Assembly (NCBI GenBank): GCA_030613045.1
Contig: JAUWMS010000255.1
Coordinates: 1 to 5,127 of the forward strand
Length of the DNA stretch: 5,127 bases
From: Candidatus Latescibacterota bacterium
GTDB lineage: Bacteria; Latescibacterota; 4484-107
Direction: 5' to 3'
Program-made: the position numbers and the translations under genes
Notes under the pieces: model-generated
Told to the model about the DNA's origin: nothing
Database searches by the model: none
The model's input: the letters and a program-made list of their open reading frames with translations, nothing else
Shown: positions 1 to 5,127 of the stretch, one piece after another
Position numbering within the stretch: the first letter of the stretch is position 1
Layout: each line of letters starts with the position of its first letter

Positions 1-931
1 CGGTCTCCATCAAACGGATCGCCTTCGACATCGCCAAAGGCGTGGTCCCGAAACTGGCATCCATACGCCCCTCTAAGAAGTGGGTCATCCCGCCATCGAG
101 CTCGAACTTCTCGTGCGTGGTGATCCCGAACACATTCCACTTCGTGCCGCGACGTCTCAGATCCACCATCAGGCGCACAGCCTCGATGGGTCCGGCGGCC
201 TCTACGATCAGATCCGGTCCGTCGGGGATGATCTCATACACCCGCGTTTTTGCGTTCTCCTTTGCCGGATTCACCGCGTGCGTCGCACCAAGTTTTAGCG
301 CGTTTTTCAGGGCGTAGTCGCTCGTATCCACCGCGATCAATCGCCCGGCGCCCGCGGCTCTGGCGACCATCATACAAAGCAGGCCGATACTTCCCACACC
401 GATCACCACCACGTCGTCTCCGATTTCCATCTGACTGTACTGGATCACGCCCTTCCACGCACCGGACAGCGGCTCGGTGATCGCGGCCGCATCAAAAGAA
501 AGGTCCGCGGGTTTATGGAACAAGCTTGACTCCCTGGTTTTCATATACTGGGCGAATGCGCCCGGCCAGATGTCCTGCGGACCGTCGCCGCCCGTAGTAA
601 ACGCGTGTTCGCAATAATGCGTCTTGCCCGTGCGACAAGCCTTGCAGAAACCGCAGAATCCCGATGGCATCACAATGACCGGATCGCCCGCCTTGAAATG
701 GAACACTCCGGGACCGACCTCAGCCACCACGCCGCTCGGCTCATGCCCCGGAATAAATGGGAATGTCACGTTTCTCCTGATCCCCTTGATGGCCTTGTAG
801 TCGGTGGCGCAAAATCCGCAAGACTTGATCTGAACCACCACTTCGCCGTATTGCTCCGGTATGGGCACGGGCACTTCCTCGAGTTCAAGCCGGTCGAAGT
901 CATGAAGTACCGCGGCAAGCATCGTACTCAT
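1..931 (-). CDS. Zinc-dependent medium-chain dehydrogenase (sorbitol/threonine dehydrogenase-like), C-terminus cut by window edge
   Basis: The first 310 residues of a medium-chain alcohol dehydrogenase, expected to oxidise a sugar, polyol or secondary alcohol with NAD in the cytoplasm. It opens MSTMLAAVLHDF. The catalytic-zinc motif GFCATD gives Cys41, GHE gives His63-Glu64, and EPL gives Glu153. The structural-zinc lobe has Cys93, Cys96, Cys99 and Cys107 in the classic CxxCxxCx7C spacing. The Rossmann motif GVGSIG (Gly178, Gly180, Gly183) is followed by Asp202 at the end of the second strand (IAVD), which favours NAD over NADP. The family is usually about 340-350 residues, so roughly 35-40 are missing past base 1. 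The start at 931 is chosen because AGGGGGGAG lies just upstream; Met4 is a poorer alternative. It lies 294 bp downstream of the propeller gene on the same strand, so it may have its own promoter. Family assignment is firm; substrate is unknown. Confidence 0.93.
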   Translation of the reverse strand, partial: MSTMLAAVLHDFDRLELEEVPVPIPEQYGEVVVQIKSCGFCATDYKAIKGIRRNVTFPFIPGHEPSGVVAEVGPGVFHFKAGDPVIVMPSGFCGFCKACRTGKTHYCEHAFTTGGDGPQDIWPGAFAQYMKTRESSLFHKPADLSFDAAAITEPLSGAWKGVIQYSQMEIGDDVVVIGVGSIGLLCMMVARAAGAGRLIAVDTSDYALKNALKLGATHAVNPAKENAKTRVYEIIPDGPDLIVEAAGPIEAVRLMVDLRRRGTKWNVFGITTHEKFELDGGMTHFLEGRMDASFGTTPLAMSKAIRLMET

Positions 932-934
932 TTT

Positions 935-943
935 CTCCCCCCT
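935..943 (-). promoter_or_regulatory. Ribosome binding site of the dehydrogenase gene
   Basis: On the minus strand AGGGGGGAG precedes ATG at 931 by three bases. The purine-rich core supports this start over the in-frame Met codon three residues later. Confidence 0.7.
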
Positions 944-948
944 TTGAG

Positions 949-1059
949 TAGTGCTCTGTCAAGGCTCAAATAACGGATAGACTTATGTGCGTCTGACGCG
1001 GGCAAACACAAGGTTTTCCCCTACTTCCTGTCCATCAAAATAGACTTGACTGAGCACTA
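949..1059. repeat. Imperfect 15-bp inverted repeat spanning the dehydrogenase leader
   Basis: TAGTGCTCTGTCAAG at 949-963 is the inverse of CTTGACTGAGCACTA at 1045-1059 with one mismatch in 15 (957 against 1051). A second, partly overlapping inverted pair is GGCTCAAA at 963-970 with TTTGAGCC at 1069-1076. The octamer ATAGACTT also occurs twice in direct orientation, at 977-984 and 1040-1047. Together they could be paired regulator sites, a transcript fold, or the ends of a small degenerate insertion. No protein-coding content lies between them. Confidence 0.55.
982..1011 (-). promoter_or_regulatory. Possible promoter with palindromic operator upstream of the dehydrogenase gene
   Basis: The perfect palindrome GCGTCTGACGC (5-1-5) at 989-999 lies about 60 bp upstream of the dehydrogenase start. 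On the minus strand a weak -35-like TTGTGT (1011-1006) and a -10-like CATAAG (987-982) are 18 bp apart and bracket it, the geometry expected of a repressor site between promoter boxes. The palindrome is seen directly. The promoter boxes match consensus only 3/6 and 4/6, so the promoter call is speculative. Confidence 0.25.
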
Positions 1060-1085
1060 AATTCCGCTTTTGAGCCTGAAGCTTA

Positions 1086-1120
1086 GGTGATCTCCGATTT
1101 GAGATTGTAGATTATGGATG
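1086..1120. repeat. Five tandem degenerate heptads with a GAT core
   Basis: Read on the plus strand the units are GGTGATC, TCCGATT, TGAGATT, GTAGATT and ATGGATG, each with GAT at positions 4-6. The 7-bp period is exact over 35 bp, but the first three bases of each unit vary. It lies in noncoding DNA between the propeller gene and the dehydrogenase. Short heptad arrays of this kind occur as dispersed intergenic repeats in some environmental bacteria (recalled, not searched). Confidence 0.55.
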
Positions 1121-1121
1121 G

Positions 1122-1148
1122 CCCCCCCCCAAAAAAAAGTTTTGGGGG
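1122..1148. repeat. C9/A8 homopolymer run forming a 9-bp perfect hairpin
   Basis: Nine C residues (1122-1130) are followed directly by eight A residues (1131-1138). CCCCCAAAA at 1126-1134 pairs exactly with TTTTGGGGG at 1140-1148 across a five-base loop AAAAG. It lies about 80 bp past the stop of the propeller gene. It could slow RNA polymerase or act as a weak terminator, but on neither strand is the stem followed by a T tract, so it is not a standard intrinsic terminator. Homopolymers of this length are also prone to sequencing error. Confidence 0.6.
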
Positions 1149-1170
1149 AAGGGCATTGCTCATTGCCTTT

Positions 1171-1197
1171 CTTTGCGTCCTTTGCGCCTCCGCGGTG
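1171..1197. repeat. 9-mer direct repeat resembling dispersed intergenic repeats
   Basis: CTTTGCGTC (1171-1179) is followed at once by CTTTGCGCC (1180-1188), differing at one base, then by TCCGCGGTG with the palindrome CCGCGG (1190-1195). Just before it CATTGC occurs twice (1154-1159, 1161-1166). The pattern resembles CTTTGCG-type intergenic repeats I recall from several environmental bacterial genomes. Whether it is multicopy in this genome cannot be seen from one copy. Confidence 0.4.
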
Positions 1198-1225
1198 GAT
1201 GCCTTTCATCTGGTCGAGGCCATTT

Positions 1226-2998
1226 TTATCTACTGCCTCGACTTTTGAATCGAATCCTCGACACATAAATATCGTTCGGCGTATTCCAGTCCCCCGGACG
1301 CTTGATTTCGGGATAATACTCGTGCATCGAATAATCGCTGATCACAAATTCATCCCCGTATTGAACCACGCCCGTATAGCTGCTGTCTCCCGCGCTGAGA
1401 AGCTCCATCACCAAACGAGGCCGAGCGCCATCCATCACAAACACTCCGGTGCGCAGGCCGTGATGATACGCCTCCACACGAGCCGGGTCTGCCTGGACGG
1501 ATTCGCCTTCGGTATCATAATTGAATGCATTCCAGTCCCTTCGCAACTCCCTGAAACCCTCATCCGACTGGGAACAGTAGCGGCCCGTAATCATCGTCCG
1601 GTCACCGGCCTTGAATACACAGGGCGCGTGAATGAGACGCCCGGAGGAGACGGTCTCCCAGCGCTTCTCCGAAGGGACGTACGTACAGACCATCATCTCC
1701 TGATTATTCCCTTCTCCACAACGGGCATAAGCCACCAGTTCGTCGCCTTCTATCATGAGATCGGTCTCGTTACCTTCGATGGCGGGATCGAGCAGGACGC
1801 ACACCTTCTCCCAGTCGCGTCCATTCGGACTCTGATACAGATCCACGCCAAAACCTGCCTTCCCCTTTTCATCGGTCTTCTTGTTGTACCCCGCCACGAC
1901 ATACTGATCGCGCCATTTTTTCGGACGCCAGAAGGAAGACTCAGCGCATTCAAAAAGATCGCTCCATTTCCCCGGTCCGAGCCGCTCGAAGCCATACGTC
2001 ATGCGCCGCTTAGCAACTCCTTTTGTATCTCCAAGCGTCAGCGTATATACGAACAAGCGATCATCCACCTGAAGAAATTTGGGGTCCGCCTGATGCTCCA
2101 CGCCCGGCACCCGCAGGATCGCTTCTTGCTCCCAGGAGATGCCGTCGCTCGACCGGAGCACGATCACCCGCCCGCTCGGTGGCGGAGGCGGACAATGACC
2201 GGCCCCGTTCCGAAAGGTGAGATAGAATTGACCGTCGAAGAAGGTCAGATCCGTGAAGGCATTGTGTTTCCAGTCGAGATCGCCGCTCGTGTCCCGATAC
2301 GCCTTCCGGTAGTCGCACAGGACCGGATTTGGGAAGTCGTTCACTCCGAGAATGGACAACAACTCTCCGGCGATAAAAGACGCCATCCCGGTCTGCGCCA
2401 CGCCATCGGGAAGCCAGCCCTCGTAGAGATGATCGTAGGCCAACCGGGTATCCAGAAAATAGCGATTGAGATCAATCAAGTCAAGTGATTTCTCATCGGC
2501 CAACGTCCGTACCACCTGGACCAAATCCGATAGCCGCTCCTGCCGACGGCGCAGTTCGGTAAGAGTGCAGCCACCAGCCGTCATCCGCTCCGAAAACGGC
2601 GTGGGCGTCATCAACACCGGACGGGCGTTCCGGGCCGCGATCCCATCCACGATCTTCTCTAAGTTCTCCCGAAAAGCCTCCGTCTCGACGCCCTGCAAAG
2701 CATCCTCCGCGCCGAATTGCACCAGCACGGTATCCGGCGGTTGCGCGAGCACGTCCCGCTCCAACCGAGCCAAACCCTTCGATGAGGTGTCACCTGCAAC
2801 TCCGGCGTGGATCATCTCGACATCGCCCTCGATCCAGTCCGTGATGATGCGCGCCGTGATCGAGCGCCATGTCTGGGTCTCCCGCACCATGTTGACCGTG
2901 GTCGTCCCGTACTGGAAGCAATCGTGAAACACATCTAACTTGGCTGACGTGCCCACGGTCACGGCATCTCCGAAAGCTACGATCTTAGTCTGGCTCAT
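1226..2998 (-). CDS. Two-domain protein: inactive-looking SGNH-hydrolase domain fused to six-bladed sialidase-like propeller
   Basis: A complete 590-residue protein. Residues 1 to about 218 align by eye with TesA/GDSL-type SGNH hydrolases. Block I is FGDAVTVG with Ala12 where the nucleophilic Ser should be. Block II is AGVAGDTS with the oxyanion Gly69 kept. Block III is FGAEDALQG with Glu98 in place of Asn. Block V is PDGVAQ with Asp198 kept and Ala201 in place of His. Residues about 245-584 carry six blade-like units, beginning near FTDLTFFDGQF (248), DPKFLQVDDRL (305), FWRPKKWRDQY (356), NETDLMIEGDEL (410), APCVFKAGDR (458) and YTGVVQYGDEF (541). Asp-box-like turns SSDGISW (283) and SPNGRDW (390) are present. 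Arg263, Arg426 and Arg473 could form a sialidase-type arginine cluster, with Asp250, Glu411 and Tyr541 as further candidates. There is no signal peptide, so it is probably cytoplasmic. The ATG at 2998 has AAAGGGG seven bases upstream and sits just before the block I strand. Substrate unknown. A catalytic propeller with a non-catalytic accessory domain is inferred. Confidence 0.9.
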   Translation of the reverse strand: MSQTKIVAFGDAVTVGTSAKLDVFHDCFQYGTTTVNMVRETQTWRSITARIITDWIEGDVEMIHAGVAGDTSSKGLARLERDVLAQPPDTVLVQFGAEDALQGVETEAFRENLEKIVDGIAARNARPVLMTPTPFSERMTAGGCTLTELRRRQERLSDLVQVVRTLADEKSLDLIDLNRYFLDTRLAYDHLYEGWLPDGVAQTGMASFIAGELLSILGVNDFPNPVLCDYRKAYRDTSGDLDWKHNAFTDLTFFDGQFYLTFRNGAGHCPPPPPSGRVIVLRSSDGISWEQEAILRVPGVEHQADPKFLQVDDRLFVYTLTLGDTKGVAKRRMTYGFERLGPGKWSDLFECAESSFWRPKKWRDQYVVAGYNKKTDEKGKAGFGVDLYQSPNGRDWEKVCVLLDPAIEGNETDLMIEGDELVAYARCGEGNNQEMMVCTYVPSEKRWETVSSGRLIHAPCVFKAGDRTMITGRYCSQSDEGFRELRRDWNAFNYDTEGESVQADPARVEAYHHGLRTGVFVMDGARPRLVMELLSAGDSSYTGVVQYGDEFVISDYSMHEYYPEIKRPGDWNTPNDIYVSRIRFKSRGSR

Positions 2999-3092
2999 CC
3001 TGGAACCCCTTTCTTATCTGTTGGACGCGATGAATCAAAACCGCGCCCTGCCATTGAAATACGCTCCCAACGCTTGAAGCCTCTATTCCCCG

Positions 3093-3119
3093 AAAACCGA
3101 ATCCCCGACACGGGTTCGG
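3093..3119 (-). terminator. Terminator-like hairpin after the YesU-like gene
   Basis: CCGAA (3097-3101) pairs with TTCGG (3115-3119) and CCC (3103-3105) with GGG (3112-3114), with one bulged base at 3102 and a six-base loop. On the minus strand the stem is followed at once by TTTT (3096-3093). It begins 25 bases past the stop of the YesU-like gene and lies about 95 bp before the next start. The short T run makes it a weak intrinsic terminator or attenuator at best. The rest of the 145-bp gap shows no clear promoter. Confidence 0.4.
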
Positions 3120-3143
3120 CTTGGCCGGGTATTTGGAATCCAG

Positions 3144-3830
3144 CTATCGTCTTCCCCTTACTTCATGAACGATGAGGTTTGCATATTCGGCAATCAACGG
3201 AGCCATTTGCCGGAAGCCGATCCTCCCGCCTCCGAGCACAGGGCCGTATGATTCACCATCATCCTTCCAATGGAAGATTTGAAGATCATTGATGGAGAAA
3301 GTCACCTCCGCGTCATCCTTAACCACTTGGAGGCGGTATGGCGGCTCAGCGTACGTCGCCGTCGGAATCGGATCAGCACCTTGACAGACGAGGTGAAATC
3401 CGTAGCTCTTGCGCATATTACACGTCTGAAAACTACGCTCCTTATTGGCGTTCCGGCGGAAGTAGGAGATATGGAGGGCGTTTATGTCTCCGTGATGATA
3501 CTGCTGATATTCGCCTGTCCGCAACGCAAGCGACGAATCGAAAAGGTCTTTGCCATCTTTTCCGTTTGCCGCAAACCAGCACATCGCCAGTCCCGGTTCC
3601 CGAATGGGGTAGAAATCCCATGACACAGCCATGTCGGACGGGAAGCGTTCCGGGCACCATAACACGTAATTAGCGGCCTGTCCCTCTTCGGGACTGCGCT
3701 TGTTTTCGAGACGCATGCGTCCTTGAGGGAAACTGATCGCCGCGTCCCCCTCTAACCGGAAATCCTTTACATCAGACTCACTTGCGAGAGGATTCTCATA
3801 TAGGATCTGGCCAACTTCATATTGATTCAT
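3144..3830 (-). CDS. yesU: YesU-like protein (DUF1961 family, concanavalin-A-like fold)
   Basis: A 228-residue protein that I recognise as close to Bacillus subtilis YesU (about 220 residues). Shared stretches include LYENPLASESDVKDF near the N-terminus, WCPERFP (58), SWDFYPI (70), LFDSSL (96), YHHGDINALHISYFRR (111), CNMRKSYGFHL (137), GADPIP (151) and IGFRQMAP near the C-terminus. YesU has a jelly-roll fold of the lectin/glucanase type and no firmly assigned activity. In B. subtilis its gene is next to the SGNH esterase gene yesT in the rhamnogalacturonan cluster, so a role in binding or cleaving a pectin-type oligosaccharide is plausible but inferred. No signal peptide is seen. The ATG at 3830 is chosen over one 12 codons upstream at 3866 because AGGAGGAGG lies five bases before it and the homology begins there. 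It starts 48 bp after the upstream propeller gene ends, so the two are probably cotranscribed. Confidence 0.9.
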   Translation of the reverse strand: MNQYEVGQILYENPLASESDVKDFRLEGDAAISFPQGRMRLENKRSPEEGQAANYVLWCPERFPSDMAVSWDFYPIREPGLAMCWFAANGKDGKDLFDSSLALRTGEYQQYHHGDINALHISYFRRNANKERSFQTCNMRKSYGFHLVCQGADPIPTATYAEPPYRLQVVKDDAEVTFSINDLQIFHWKDDGESYGPVLGGGRIGFRQMAPLIAEYANLIVHEVRGRR

Positions 3831-3835
3831 CGCTT

Positions 3836-3844
3836 CCTCCTCCT
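3836..3844 (-). promoter_or_regulatory. Strong ribosome binding site that fixes the YesU-like start
   Basis: AGGAGGAGG on the minus strand, five bases before ATG at 3830. It lies inside the reading frame of a longer possible start at 3866, where it would encode a Glu run (QSQEEEA). It therefore argues that those 12 codons are untranslated leader. Confidence 0.85.
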
Positions 3845-3863
3845 GACTTTGGGATTCTCGATT

Positions 3864-3875
3864 CAAAACATTTTG
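3864..3875. repeat. Short AT-rich palindrome in the gap before the YesU-like gene
   Basis: CAAAACATTTTG is a 5-2-5 palindrome lying a few bases past the stop of the upstream propeller gene, inside a 48-bp gap. The two-base centre is too small for a stable RNA hairpin, so if it functions at all it would be as a DNA site. Chance is a fair explanation. Confidence 0.3.
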
Positions 3876-3878
3876 GCT

Positions 3879-5127
3879 TTATCCACCAAACCGAATCCTC
3901 GACACATAGATATCACACGGCGTATTCCAATCCCCCGGACATTTGATCTCGGGATAATACTCGTGCATCGAATAGTCGCTGATCACGGTTTCGTCACCGT
4001 ACTGAACCACGCCCGTATAGCTGCTGTCCCCCGCGCTCAGAAGCTCGGCGACCTGCCGGGCGCGTGTTCCGTCCATCACAAAAATCCCCGTGCGCAAACC
4101 GTGGTGATATTTCTCCACCTGTTCCAGATCCACCTCCTCAGCCCCGGGCTCAGCCCGGCCAAATATGCCAAATCCTTTGCCCAACTCGGTGAACTCCTCG
4201 TGCGGATAGGCGCACGTCCGGCCGGACACGAAAAGCCGATCCCCGACCTTGAACACGCACGGAGCCTGGACAATCCGCCCGGAGGAGATCGTCTCCCAAC
4301 GGTTCTCCGACTCGATGAACCGGGACACCAACATGTAATGATAGCCCTCCTTCGGATCGGACCTCGAAAAAGCCATCAATTGATCACCCTCGACCCACAA
4401 ATCCGTCTCATTCGCGCCCGAAGCCGCCTCGCAGATCGCGGAGTGTTCCTTCCAGTTGCGCCCATCCGGGCTGGTGAGAAGCTTGATCGGAACGTCCTGA
4501 TTGCTCACCACGTACTGGCCGCGCCATTTCTTGGGCCGCCAGAACGCGCCGGGAGCACACTGGAAAGGTTCGCTCCATTTCCCCGGACCCATTCTTTCAA
4601 ATCCATAAGTGACCGTACTCGAGGGTTGAGGCGGGATCTGAACGCAGAACGTATACACCCTGAGCCGTCCGTCTGCGTTCAAAAATTTCGGATCGCGATT
4701 GTCCAGCCCCTCGGCTTTCAGCACAGCCTCCTCCGACCAGACGATCCCATCACGGGAGCGCAGAACCACGATCACCTCGGATTCGACGGTGGAAGACGTT
4801 GGAAGCCCATGACCAGGCCCTTTGCGGAAGGTTAGAAAAAATTCCCCCTCAAAAAACGCGATGTCTGTAAAGGCATGGTGCATCACGTCAGGACGTCCGG
4901 GATCGGAATACACCTTCCGGGTATCGCATAGGATCGGCGTGGGAAAATCCTTCACTCCCAGCATCGAGAGCAGGGCTCCGGCGATAAAAGACGCCATCCC
5001 GGACTGCGCCACGCCATCGGGAAGCCAGCCCTCATAGAGATGGTCGTACGCCAGCCGGTTGTCCAGAAAATAGCGATGGAGGTCAATCAAGTCAAGCGAT
5101 TTCTTCTCCGCCAGACTCCGTACCTCC
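3879..5127 (-). CDS. Partial paralogue of the pseudo-SGNH/propeller protein (N-terminus beyond window)
   Basis: The last 415 residues of a second copy of the two-domain protein. The frame stays open to the window edge, and its first visible residues (EVRSLAEKKSLDLIDL) match residues about 162-177 of the full-length paralogue, so the true start lies outside. The end of the SGNH-like domain is visible: PDGVAQSG at residues 36-43 has Ala40 where the catalytic His belongs. The propeller follows with six blades. Asp-box-like turns are SRDGIVW and SPDGRNW. Counterparts of the candidate site are conserved: FTD, the Arg of FLTFR, NETDL, the Arg of AFSR, the Arg of VSGR and Tyr of AGDSSYTG. It is about 10 residues shorter than the paralogue over the shared part, with a shorter loop where the paralogue has YNKKTDEKGKAGFG, and it lacks the paralogue's CPPPPP loop and basic C-terminal tail. 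It lies first in the visible transcription order. Confidence 0.88.
   Translation of the reverse strand, partial: EVRSLAEKKSLDLIDLHRYFLDNRLAYDHLYEGWLPDGVAQSGMASFIAGALLSMLGVKDFPTPILCDTRKVYSDPGRPDVMHHAFTDIAFFEGEFFLTFRKGPGHGLPTSSTVESEVIVVLRSRDGIVWSEEAVLKAEGLDNRDPKFLNADGRLRVYTFCVQIPPQPSSTVTYGFERMGPGKWSEPFQCAPGAFWRPKKWRGQYVVSNQDVPIKLLTSPDGRNWKEHSAICEAASGANETDLWVEGDQLMAFSRSDPKEGYHYMLVSRFIESENRWETISSGRIVQAPCVFKVGDRLFVSGRTCAYPHEEFTELGKGFGIFGRAEPGAEEVDLEQVEKYHHGLRTGIFVMDGTRARQVAELLSAGDSSYTGVVQYGDETVISDYSMHEYYPEIKCPGDWNTPCDIYVSRIRFGG
3892..4046. repeat. Highly conserved 3'-end block shared by the two propeller genes
   Basis: Bases 3892-4046 align without gaps to 1251-1405. I counted 17 differences in 155 bp (about 89% identity). 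It covers the last blade, including AGDSSYTG and YSMHEYYPEIK. A matching block at the other end, 4976-5127 against 2365-2516, also has 17 differences in 152 bp. The central propeller between them is visibly more diverged and contains indels. Confidence 0.8.

Noticed and set aside
957..962. TTGACA on the minus strand as a -35 box for the dehydrogenase
   Set aside because: A -10 box 17 bp downstream would fall on GGGAGA within the ribosome binding site, which is not promoter-like and would leave no leader.
605..973. A 122-codon plus-strand frame
   Set aside because: It is antisense to the dehydrogenase, whose zinc and nucleotide-binding motifs make the minus strand clearly the coding one.
1118..2488. 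A 456-codon plus-strand open frame antisense to the propeller gene
   Set aside because: It lies wholly opposite a clear protein with recognised motifs, has no recognisable domains, and begins in the noncoding repeat and hairpin region. A similar antisense frame occurs at 3822-4835 opposite the paralogue, as expected if both only mirror shared coding sequence.
3864..3866. ATG at 3866 as the start of the YesU-like gene
   Set aside because: The extra 12 residues (MNRESQSQEEEA) are encoded largely by the Shine-Dalgarno sequence of the downstream ATG at 3830, and YesU homology begins after that ATG.
3822..4835. A 337-codon plus-strand open frame antisense to the second propeller gene
   Set aside because: Its resemblance to the frame at 1118-2488 is a by-product of the paralogous minus-strand genes. 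It has no independent motif and would overlap the YesU-like start.
5088..5090. TTG as the start codon of the second propeller gene
   Set aside because: The frame continues unbroken to the window edge and the 12 preceding codons match the full-length paralogue, so the gene is partial and this TTG is an internal Leu.
1..5127. tRNA, rRNA, CRISPR array, transposase or integrase
   Set aside because: No array of spaced repeats, no recognisable structural RNA and no mobile-element protein were seen on either strand.

Overview
The window is a stretch of bacterial chromosome with every gene on the minus strand, so transcription runs from high to low coordinates. It is moderately GC-rich, with strong Shine-Dalgarno sites and short to medium intergenic gaps. 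Sequence alone does not fix the phylum. The gene content (a YesU/DUF1961 protein, large sialidase-like propeller proteins with no signal peptide, a zinc-dependent sugar/polyol-type dehydrogenase) and heptad-type intergenic repeats would suit an environmental carbohydrate degrader such as a member of the Verrucomicrobiota/Planctomycetota group or a Firmicute. That placement is a guess.

Layout in transcription order. (1) 5127-3879: the C-terminal part of a two-domain protein, cut by the window edge, with the end of an SGNH-hydrolase-like domain followed by a six-bladed sialidase-like propeller. (2) 3830-3144: a YesU-like (DUF1961) protein of concanavalin-A-like fold. A terminator-like hairpin follows at 3119-3093. 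(3) 2998-1226: a full-length 590-residue paralogue of gene 1, SGNH-like domain plus propeller. (4) 1225-932: a 294-bp intergenic region with tandem heptads, a C9/A8 hairpin, a 9-mer direct repeat, a long imperfect inverted repeat and an 11-bp palindrome. (5) 931-1: the first 310 residues of a zinc-dependent medium-chain dehydrogenase, cut by the other window edge.

The most interesting point is that the SGNH-like domain of the complete paralogue has the right motif blocks but has lost three of the four residues that name the family: Ser to Ala at residue 12, Asn to Glu at 98 and His to Ala at 201. The second paralogue shows the same His to Ala change in the only block visible. The propeller keeps a conserved set of three arginines, an early Asp, a Glu and a Tyr in both copies, as expected if the propeller is the working half. 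The two pseudo-SGNH/propeller genes flank a YesU gene. In Bacillus subtilis, yesU lies next to the SGNH esterase gene yesT inside the rhamnogalacturonan-utilisation cluster.

None of the visible N-termini carries a signal peptide. A reasonable working model is a cytoplasmic set that processes an imported plant- or algal-type oligosaccharide, with the downstream dehydrogenase oxidising a released sugar or polyol. Substrate and activity are not established by the sequence.
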